From positions 1-6,837 of the forward strand of contig DPMX01000320.1 in assembly GCA_003540955.1 (NCBI GenBank): DNA of 6,837 bases. The letters are read 5' to 3'. The translations under genes and the position numbers were made by a program. Below the pieces are notes generated by a model. The model did no database searches. It was given only the letters and a program-made list of their open reading frames with translations, and had not been told where the DNA came from. Each line of letters begins with the position of its first letter. Position 1 is the stretch's first letter. This stretch comes from Gammaproteobacteria bacterium (GTDB taxonomy: Bacteria > Pseudomonadota > Gammaproteobacteria > Ga0077536). This document shows positions 1-5,034 of the stretch, piece after piece.

Positions 1-29
1 ATGGCGAAGTAGATGTTGATTGCTGGGAA

Positions 30-1277
30 TTACCCGCCCGAATCGGAGACCGATACCTGCTTTGCACGGATGGACTCACTAATGAAATCGCCGACTTCGT
101 AATTAGGAAATCTCGTAACAAATCTGCCAATCGCAATACTACCCTCTAACCTAGCCAGACCATGGCCTAGACACAGATGAGGTCCGCTAGCAAAACCAAG
201 ATGCCGGTTAGGCGAGCGCCTAATATCGAGCCGGTCTGGCTCCTCAAATTTTCTCGGATCCCTGTTCGCAGCTCCGATCGCCAAGGTAATCAAGGTATCT
301 GATGGTATTAGTACGCCGCCAATCTCAGTATCCTGCGCAGCCCTCCGATTACCAAGCTGGTTAGAGCTTTCGAAGCGGAGGAACTCATCAACGGCTGAAT
401 GAATCAATTCGGGCTGTTCTAGCAAGCGGGCTCGCTCGTCCGGCCATTCAAGCAATGCCATAAGTCCATTGCCGATTAGGTTAGTCGTGGTTTCATGTCC
501 GGCATTTAGCAAGAAGATACAATTATGCATAAGCTCAAGCGCGCCGAGCTTTTCGCCATTAGCCTCACCAACGATTAGTCTCGATAAAACATCCACATCC
601 GGATCACCTAAGTTTGCACGCCGATGAATAATTAGTTTTTCCAAATAATCGAGAAAATCCTTTACAGCCTGGTTCGACGCTTCCAACTGCTCATTTGATA
701 TTACTGGTTCCAGCGCCCCTAAAATGGCCAAGGACCAATCACGCAATGAGCCCCTGTCCTCATGAGGCATACGTAATAGGTTGCCAATCACTTCAACGGG
801 GATCGCCGATGCAAAGTCAGCAACGATATCTAGATTCCCAGCCTCCTCAGCCTTGTCCAGCAGATCATCAACTAATCGAATTAAATTAGGCTCCATTAAA
901 GCAATTGCCCGCGGCGTTAACGCACCCTGGATCGTCCGGCGAACTTGTGTGTGCAATGGTGGATCGTTAAACACCATACTGGTCGTATGATGTTCATAGG
1001 TAAGCGTATTACCAAACTTTGGACGAAATTCAGCCTTCTTATCGGAACTGAAAATTTTGGCGCGCTTATAAACAGTCTCCAAATCCTCATAACGCGTTAT
1101 AAGAACAGTATCATTGGACTGCCATTTAACCGGCTCATATTGCAACAATGCATGATAGTAAGGATAAGGATTATCAATAAAGTCCGCTGGAAACCGCGTA
1201 ATATCGAAGTCACGCGCGGCCTGTCGGGCCGCCTCCGGCGAAAACCGGGGTGCCTGCGAGGAAGGTTTTATACTCAA
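30..1277 (-). CDS. Soluble bacterial cytochrome P450 (class I type)
   Basis: This 415-residue haem monooxygenase has the normal length for a soluble bacterial P450 and no membrane anchor. It would insert one oxygen atom from O2 into an organic substrate in the cytoplasm, taking electrons from a ferredoxin and its reductase. Visible signatures, in order, are the C-helix DPPLHTQVRR (105-114; H109 and R113 usually contact the haem propionates), the I-helix oxygen-activation motif AGHETT (259-264), the K-helix ExxR as E298-R301, and the haem loop FASGPHLCLG (362-371) with Cys369 as iron ligand. All key residues are present, so it looks functional. The start is TTG at 1277, supported by GAGG seven bases upstream. 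It lies 13 bases after the hydrolase stop and is probably co-transcribed with it. No redox partner gene is visible. The family is certain; the CYP family number and substrate cannot be told. Confidence 0.96.
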   Translation of the reverse strand: MSIKPSSQAPRFSPEAARQAARDFDITRFPADFIDNPYPYYHALLQYEPVKWQSNDTVLITRYEDLETVYKRAKIFSSDKKAEFRPKFGNTLTYEHHTTSMVFNDPPLHTQVRRTIQGALTPRAIALMEPNLIRLVDDLLDKAEEAGNLDIVADFASAIPVEVIGNLLRMPHEDRGSLRDWSLAILGALEPVISNEQLEASNQAVKDFLDYLEKLIIHRRANLGDPDVDVLSRLIVGEANGEKLGALELMHNCIFLLNAGHETTTNLIGNGLMALLEWPDERARLLEQPELIHSAVDEFLRFESSNQLGNRRAAQDTEIGGVLIPSDTLITLAIGAANRDPRKFEEPDRLDIRRSPNRHLGFASGPHLCLGHGLARLEGSIAIGRFVTRFPNYEVGDFISESIRAKQVSVSDSGG

Positions 1278-1284
1278 TGCCCGG

Positions 1285-1288
1285 CCTC
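1285..1288 (-). promoter_or_regulatory. Ribosome binding site that fixes the P450 TTG start
   Basis: GAGG on the minus strand is followed by a 7-base spacer and TTG at 1277. There is no ATG or GTG in a suitable place: the next in-frame Met is residue 101, after the start of the P450 fold. The TTG start is therefore the best choice. Confidence 0.65.
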
Positions 1289-1290
1289 GA

Positions 1291-1866
1291 TCAATTCTGC
1301 CAACACGACTGCATCCATGTCCAAATGACTTCAGGGTGAGTCACCATAATATTGTGTCCTCCCCCAGCAAGATTCCGGACATCCGGATCATAGCGCCGCA
1401 AGTCCGCAGTATCGACCATGTGATCGTGAGCACCATATGCAAGCGAAACAGGGCAGGTTGAGTGACTCATCAGCCGATCCATATCTGGTTCAGAAATTTT
1501 GTTAACTTTTGCGTCCAAAGCAAGCATCCACTGGCCATCAGCAGACTGCCTCACACCATGCCGTGCAAAATTCGCCGAACCACCCGTTATACCAGCAAGC
1601 CCTGTGGTTTTTTGGTACCACTCTATCGCCCCCTGCTCGCTTGAAAACCTTTTTGGAATTTTCTCGGCTAAATAATTCATACGGGCCAATTCTTCTCTCG
1701 TCCAAAGAGTTTTAATGCCCAGGCCAAACACGCTCTGCGGATTAAGCTCCCAGCGTGAATGCATGAGCTCAAGTGCCAGTACCCCTCCATATGAGTGTCC
1801 TAGTAATACACACCTTTGCAAATTTTCTATCTTGCGGTGCAATGTATCGACGATACATTTCGCCAC
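1291..1866 (-). CDS. Alpha/beta hydrolase, C-terminal part with the catalytic triad (possible restart at GTG)
   Basis: A 191-residue reading frame opens at GTG 1866, the codon directly after the TAG. It holds all three triad residues: Ser25 in LLGHSYGG, Asp148 in YGAHD and His171 in GGGHN, plus the cap region between them. It lacks the first beta strands and the oxyanion-hole HG motif, so it should not fold as a normal hydrolase alone. A weak GGA lies nine bases before the GTG, so a ribosome that stops at TAG might restart here, which would also keep translation moving towards the P450 gene 13 bases downstream. An automatic annotation would probably list this as a separate hydrolase; I regard it as the second half of one gene. 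Confidence 0.6.
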   Translation of the reverse strand: MAKCIVDTLHRKIENLQRCVLLGHSYGGVLALELMHSRWELNPQSVFGLGIKTLWTREELARMNYLAEKIPKRFSSEQGAIEWYQKTTGLAGITGGSANFARHGVRQSADGQWMLALDAKVNKISEPDMDRLMSHSTCPVSLAYGAHDHMVDTADLRRYDPDVRNLAGGGHNIMVTHPEVIWTWMQSCWQN

Positions 1867-2061
1867 CTACTTTATTCCATAGTCATCCAGATGTTCGGAG
1901 GCACCGTGACCAGGTAAATCCATAACAATAATTCGACCTGTAAAACTCTCTGGCCGAGCAGCCACAACCGGCGACCAAACATCAAAGGTAGCGCCTAAAC
2001 CATGAAGCAAGATAAGCAACCCAGAGTCACCGTCAAAAACTTCGGAGTGTAATTGAGTCAT
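1867..2061 (-). CDS. Alpha/beta hydrolase, N-terminal fragment ending at the amber codon
   Basis: This 64-residue piece contains the first strands of the fold: LLILLHGLG (oxyanion hole) and IIVMDLPGHGAS, ending at DDYGIK before TAG. In intact relatives the chain runs on from this point into the helix before the nucleophile elbow, exactly as the downstream frame does here. ATG at 2061 is preceded by GGA about ten bases upstream, a modest ribosome site. An upstream in-frame TTG (2097) would add twelve residues with no family resemblance. By itself the fragment has no catalytic residues. Confidence 0.55.
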   Translation of the reverse strand: MTQLHSEVFDGDSGLLILLHGLGATFDVWSPVVAARPESFTGRIIVMDLPGHGASEHLDDYGIK

Positions 2062-2096
2062 TGGCTGTTTTTCCGCAACGAAAAGGCTGAATGCCA

Positions 2097-2102
2097 AGTA
2101 TA
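2097..2102 (-). promoter_or_regulatory. Candidate -10 box for the hydrolase-P450 operon
   Basis: TATACT on the minus strand (5 of 6 to TATAAT) lies about 35 bases before the hydrolase ATG at 2061. A partial -35 (TGAACA) is present but with a long 19-base spacer. It overlaps the candidate -10 of the divergent GST gene. It is inferred from the sequence only. Confidence 0.35.
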
Positions 2103-2104
2103 GT
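2099..2104 (+). promoter_or_regulatory. Candidate -10 box for the GST gene
   Basis: TATAGT on the plus strand (5 of 6 to TATAAT) lies 32 bases before the GST start at 2137. No convincing -35 is seen at 16-19 bases, so an activator may be needed or the site may be wrong. A transcript starting near 2111 would miss the upstream GTG at 2107, which supports the ATG start. Confidence 0.3.
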
Positions 2105-2126
2105 AAGTGTATGAAAAAAAATGTTC

Positions 2127-2130
2127 AGGA
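2127..2130 (+). promoter_or_regulatory. Ribosome binding site that fixes the GST start
   Basis: AGGA followed by a 6-base spacer points to ATG at 2137. The family's usual N-terminus (Met, then a strand leading to YDYFRSS) also begins at this Met, so the ten extra residues from GTG 2107 are not likely to be translated. Confidence 0.65.
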
Positions 2131-2136
2131 AAAACA

Positions 2137-2757
2137 ATGATTCTTTATGACTATTTTCGATCATCGGCAGCCTATAGGGTCCGAATTGCCCTCAATTTCA
2201 AAAATGTCAGTTACCAAAGATTTTCAGTTAATTTACTAAAAGGCGAACAACACAGCGAGGACTATAGAAAGCTTAATCCGCAACGCTTGGTTCCTCTGCT
2301 AGAAACCTCTTCCGGACGACTGACACAGTCGCTGGCCATCATCGAATATATTAATGAAACTTATCCTGATCCACCTTTACTATCTGACGACCCATGGACC
2401 CGCGCAAAACAAAGATCCATGGCCCACGTCATCGCATGCGACGTGCATCCGTTACAAAATTCGCGCGTGCTCAAGTATCTACGCAAAGAAAAGCAATCAG
2501 AGCCAGCTATCAAGATGTGGATCGCAAATTGGATGAGGGCTGGCTTTGAAACCTTGGAGCAACAGGCAATAGCTACGCCATATCTTGGTGGAAACACTCC
2601 GAAATTACCGGATATTCTCCTTGTCCCCCAGATTTATAACGCGGGCCGATTTGAGGTTTCCTTGGATAATTTTCCAAAACTCTGCGCAATAGCAGAGCGT
2701 TGCAAAACATTACAGCCATTTTTAGAAGCATCCCCCGATTACCCGCAAGGCGGATGA
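2137..2757 (+). CDS. maiA: Maleylacetoacetate isomerase-type (zeta-class) glutathione S-transferase
   Basis: This 206-residue protein, close to the family's usual 210-215, matches bacterial maleylacetoacetate isomerase throughout. That enzyme uses glutathione to turn the cis ring-cleavage product of homogentisate (or maleylpyruvate of the gentisate route) into the trans form in the cytosol. Visible features are the active-site SSAAYRVRIAL (9-19), NPQRLVPLL with the cis-proline at 53, the glutathione contact QS (64-65), HPLQNSRVLKYL (104-115), and LVPQIYNAGRF (162-172). Two positions differ from the usual pattern: the helix cap normally reading TLAD is KLPD (156-159), and the tail ends in PQGG rather than QPDA-like. 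No fumarylacetoacetase or homogentisate dioxygenase is adjacent, so it may act on another maleyl-type intermediate. The family call is firm; the exact substrate is not. Confidence 0.9.
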   Translation: MILYDYFRSSAAYRVRIALNFKNVSYQRFSVNLLKGEQHSEDYRKLNPQRLVPLLETSSGRLTQSLAIIEYINETYPDPPLLSDDPWTRAKQRSMAHVIACDVHPLQNSRVLKYLRKEKQSEPAIKMWIANWMRAGFETLEQQAIATPYLGGNTPKLPDILLVPQIYNAGRFEVSLDNFPKLCAIAERCKTLQPFLEASPDYPQGG

Positions 2758-2799
2758 GAACTCTGTTGTTGATGGGAAGATGGCGCCGTGGACGGCACT

Positions 2800-4434
2800 C
2801 TACCTTGTCGAGTGGACGAGACGTCCCCCGACCACTGTTTTATCCACCTGCACATCTTTTAATGCATCCACCGGAATCTCAAAAGGATCCTGAGCAAGCA
2901 CAATCAGATCTGCCAGTTTGCCGGGTTCAAGCGATCCCTTGCTGGCCTCTTCGAAACCTGCGTAAGCGGAATAGTTCGTATAGAGTCGAATCGCCTCTAA
3001 CACGTCGAGACCTTCCTCCGGACAGATTAAACGACCTGCACGCGTCTTTCGCGCGACAACGCACCAGATACTCCACCACGGATTCAACGCTTCGGGTTCG
3101 GTTCCCATACAGTCAGAATTACCAGGCGGCATGAACCCTTCATCTAACAACGTTCGATAGGGGACGACTTTTTCGTCCGAAGGATTAGAGTCGAGCCAAG
3201 CATCTCCATACCACCCTAGGGAGCTATACGGAGTCGGTATTGGAATAATTCCCGATTTTTTTAAGCGCGCTAGGCCTTCCGGCCAATAGTCACCCGCAAA
3301 ATGCTCGATGCGGTGACGATGGTCTTCTCTTGGGAAATCGCTAAGCGCAGCTTCAATGGCACGAATGGCCATTTCCTGACCGTCACGTGAAGTCGCATGC
3401 ATCATCACACGAATACCTGCACGGTGAGCGCTCGCGACTAAGGTATCCAGCCGCTCTTGCTCAATTCGAGGCCATTCTTCCCCAATACCATGTTCATCGC
3501 ATCCTTCGCCATCAACGAAAATTTTTGCGCTACCAAATTTGAGCCAGTCGTCACCGAAACCCGTCTGCCAGCCAAGATTCAACAAGGCATCCATCTCAAC
3601 CGTTTGCATCATTCCCCACACACAGGGGCAAAGCTGGACTCGGAGCGGCAGCTCTCCATTTCGATAGAGTTCCTGATAAACGCGCGTACTCTCGGGCCAG
3701 CTGACAAATTCGTGTATTCCCGTCACACCAAATCGACTAGCTTCCTCACAAGTCTGTCTAATTGCACGACGTAGATCTTCATATTTCCACGGACTGCTCT
3801 TTGGAAAAATCCAATCAATGCATTCATTCACGACACCGGTCGGCTCGCCAGATGCGCTATCACGACGTATTTTCGCGGAGGGAGCAACTTTGTCTAACTC
3901 TTCTTGTGTCGGGTGATTTTTTGAAATGGCCGCGAGCTCTAGTGCCTTGCTATTGAGTAGCTGTGAATGGGCGCTGTACCGAATCATGACAGGATGATCT
4001 GGGGCAACACGGTCCAGTTCTTCCTTGCTGGGTGAGTTACCTTCAAATTCTAGGCTGAACCGTCCCTGACCGATAATCCATTCCCCAGCATCTTTATCCC
4101 TCGCAGATTGATCTACGAAATTAAGAATAGCGTCTTTGGAACCGGTGCTTCCCAATACCTCCACATATTCGACAGGTGGAATATGACAACTAGTGGCTAG
4201 TTTTGTATTGACGGCCGCGCAATCTACGTGGACGTGGGTGTCAATAAAACCCGGAAGTGTAACCCGACCTTTCAGATCGATCTTCCGAGTATTCTTGCCG
4301 CTCAGGGATTCGACGTCACTATTACTACCAATCGCCATTATCCGATCGCCGCTAACCGCTAATCCCTGCACCGTCAAGTTCTGAGCATCCATGGTGAATA
4401 TCTTGCCATTCACAAAAATTAGATCGGCTTCCAT
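2800..4434 (-). CDS. YtcJ-type metal-dependent amidohydrolase (amidohydrolase family 3)
   Basis: This 544-residue cytoplasmic protein has no signal peptide and is full length for the YtcJ-like branch of the amidohydrolase superfamily, which hydrolyses amide, formamide or imide bonds. The N-terminal beta domain opens with ADLIFVNGKIFTMD. Metal-site residues of the TIM barrel are visible: PGFIDTHVHVD with H67 and H69, the lysine of KIFVDG (K304, the bridging carboxylated-Lys position), H346 in MMHAT, H378 in HRIEH, and D441 in GNSD. The closing SLEPGKLADLIVL (501-513) and VVGGRLV (534-540) complete the beta domain, and translation ends at TAG. The ATG at 4434 has GAGGGG upstream, overlapping the cupin stop, so the two are translationally coupled. 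An 11-residue motif occurs twice (135-145, 175-185). Substrate cannot be assigned; many relatives are known only by family. Confidence 0.93.
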   Translation of the reverse strand: MEADLIFVNGKIFTMDAQNLTVQGLAVSGDRIMAIGSNSDVESLSGKNTRKIDLKGRVTLPGFIDTHVHVDCAAVNTKLATSCHIPPVEYVEVLGSTGSKDAILNFVDQSARDKDAGEWIIGQGRFSLEFEGNSPSKEELDRVAPDHPVMIRYSAHSQLLNSKALELAAISKNHPTQEELDKVAPSAKIRRDSASGEPTGVVNECIDWIFPKSSPWKYEDLRRAIRQTCEEASRFGVTGIHEFVSWPESTRVYQELYRNGELPLRVQLCPCVWGMMQTVEMDALLNLGWQTGFGDDWLKFGSAKIFVDGEGCDEHGIGEEWPRIEQERLDTLVASAHRAGIRVMMHATSRDGQEMAIRAIEAALSDFPREDHRHRIEHFAGDYWPEGLARLKKSGIIPIPTPYSSLGWYGDAWLDSNPSDEKVVPYRTLLDEGFMPPGNSDCMGTEPEALNPWWSIWCVVARKTRAGRLICPEEGLDVLEAIRLYTNYSAYAGFEEASKGSLEPGKLADLIVLAQDPFEIPVDALKDVQVDKTVVGGRLVHSTR

Positions 4435-4442
4435 TTAACTAG

Positions 4443-4448
4443 CCCCTC
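4443..4448 (-). promoter_or_regulatory. Ribosome binding site of the amidohydrolase, overlapping the cupin stop
   Basis: GAGGGG on the minus strand shares bases 4447-4448 with the cupin TGA stop (4447-4449) and stands eight bases before ATG 4434 when aligned on its last base. Ribosomes finishing the cupin would be placed directly at this start. Confidence 0.7.
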
Positions 4449-4893
4449 ACTTCACTTTATCGAGCCGCTGGGTCCCACTTCGCGGTTCCGACATATAGAA
4501 CAGAAATTTCCCAGTCGAACTCCCGGTATTTTTCACCTTATACTTCCAGCCTGTAGGATAATAAGTGCAGTCGCCTTCTTTAAGTTCATAGTACTCAGTC
4601 AGGTTAGCGGCATCCTTTCCCCACCAAACCGTAAACTCCCCATACAGAATGTAATAAAACTCATCGCAAGGACCGTAATGGTGCAGTGCAGTGCCATCGT
4701 CTTCTTCCTCGATTCCGAAGACGCAGGTTTCATCACCCGGTTCCATGTAGCAAACACCGATGCCCCCCACATCATTCACCTCGAAGAGCGATTTGATGGG
4801 AACCGATATGTAATGACTATCGTCATAGCCGGGCCCTACCATCTTTACGTCGCCTTCACTCACGACCTGCGGCTTGACTTCAACTTCGCTCAT
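4447..4893 (-). CDS. Small single-domain cupin with altered metal-binding motifs
   Basis: This 148-residue soluble protein has one cupin barrel. Motif 1 is seen as HHYGPCDEF then G85 (H71, Y73, E78, G85), and motif 2 as G107, P113, G115, Y118, N122. Set against the canonical patterns HxH(x)4E(x)6G and G(x)5PxG(x)2H(x)3N, the second His of motif 1 is Tyr73 and the His of motif 2 is Tyr118, so two of three usual His ligands are missing while the scaffold residues fit exactly. Small cupins act as isomerases, dioxygenases or ligand-binding proteins; with this site, ordinary 3-His/1-Glu metal chemistry is doubtful. H72 could rescue part of the site. It is first in an operon with the amidohydrolase, suggesting a shared substrate or accessory role. 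Start ATG 4893 has a strong GAGGAG eight bases upstream. Specific function is unknown. Confidence 0.9.
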   Translation of the reverse strand: MSEVEVKPQVVSEGDVKMVGPGYDDSHYISVPIKSLFEVNDVGGIGVCYMEPGDETCVFGIEEEDDGTALHHYGPCDEFYYILYGEFTVWWGKDAANLTEYYELKEGDCTYYPTGWKYKVKNTGSSTGKFLFYMSEPRSGTQRLDKVK

Positions 4894-4901
4894 AGCTTTT
4901 T

Positions 4902-4907
4902 CTCCTC
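4902..4907 (-). promoter_or_regulatory. Strong ribosome binding site of the cupin gene
   Basis: GAGGAG on the minus strand, eight bases before ATG 4893, is the best Shine-Dalgarno match in the window. It suggests that the cupin is made at a higher level than its neighbours. Confidence 0.7.
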
Positions 4908-4924
4908 TGCGGTTTGGATAAATG

Positions 4925-4948
4925 CGGTATAGCTTACCTGACGGTATA
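4925..4948. repeat. Direct repeat CGGTATA x2 in the cupin/symporter gap
   Basis: CGGTATA occurs at 4925-4931 and again at 4942-4948, start-to-start distance 17 bases. It lies in the 141-base divergent gap and may be part of an operator. Two seven-base matches in this gap could also be chance. Confidence 0.35.
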
Positions 4949-4976
4949 CACTACATACGGGATCAGGGAGTGTAAA
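4948..4976 (-). promoter_or_regulatory. Weak candidate promoter for the cupin-amidohydrolase operon
   Basis: On the minus strand TTTACA (4971-4976; 5 of 6 to TTGACA) is followed after 17 bases by TAGTGT (4948-4953; 3 of 6 to TATAAT). The -35 and spacing are good but the -10 is poor. The site falls among the short repeats of this gap, so binding of a regulator there would affect it. Confidence 0.25.
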
Positions 4977-4992
4977 CTCGGACCTACATACG
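4951..4992. repeat. Direct repeat CTACATACG x2 in the cupin/symporter gap
   Basis: The nine-base string CTACATACG occurs at 4951-4959 and 4984-4992. The copies are 33 bases apart, about three helical turns, so both would face the same side of the DNA. They flank the candidate -35 of the cupin operon (4971-4976). This is a possible paired operator for a regulator controlling both directions; no regulator gene is in the window. Confidence 0.4.
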
Positions 4993-5034
4993 CAAATTTA
5001 TATTAGCGGATTAACCTGATACTGAGCGGCGCAT

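Larger units (their letters stand above)
1291..2061 (-). pseudogene. Alpha/beta hydrolase interrupted by an in-frame TAG codon
   Basis: Read as one frame, this is a complete alpha/beta-hydrolase fold protein of 256 codon positions, a normal size for the family. It is broken only by TAG at 1867-1869 (position 65). Before the stop lie the oxyanion-hole motif LLHGLG (18-23) and the strand-turn MDLPGHGAS (47-55). After it lie the nucleophile elbow GHSYGG (Ser at composite 90), the acid in YGAHD (Asp 213) and the catalytic His in GGGHN (236). No base is lost and no frame shifts. The usual start would be ATG at 2061; a longer TTG reading at 2097 has no ribosome site and runs into a candidate -10 box. 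Family members hydrolyse esters, lactones, epoxides or C-C bonds of ring-cleavage products; which applies here is unknown. It may be a recent nonsense mutation, a base-call error, suppression of the amber codon, or a split gene. Confidence 0.8.

Noticed and set aside
1867..1869. TAG read as pyrrolysine or as a reassigned sense codon
   Set aside because: The amidohydrolase in the same window ends at TAG just after its normal C-terminal motif, and no pyrrolysine genes are visible; hydrolases of this fold have no known use for pyrrolysine.
2114..2121. Run of eight A as a slippage or frameshift site
   Set aside because: It lies upstream of the chosen GST start, in non-coding sequence, so slippage would not alter a protein.
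2107..2136. GTG at 2107 as the GST start
   Set aside because: It adds ten residues foreign to the family, has no ribosome site, and lies too close to the candidate -10; ATG 2137 has AGGA at good spacing.
2785..2796. GCCGT/ACGGC inverted repeat between the convergent GST and amidohydrolase stops, as a terminator
   Set aside because: The stem is only four to five pairs, the loop is very tight, and no T-run follows on either strand.
2700..3134. 144-residue plus-strand frame running over the GST end and the amidohydrolase tail
   Set aside because: It overlaps two well-supported genes, is rich in Arg and Pro as expected of a shadow frame, and has no family resemblance.
4447..4893. Cupin as a ring-cleaving dioxygenase supplying the MaiA-type isomerase
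   Set aside because: Homogentisate and gentisate dioxygenases are much longer, and the His ligands needed for an iron site are replaced by Tyr.
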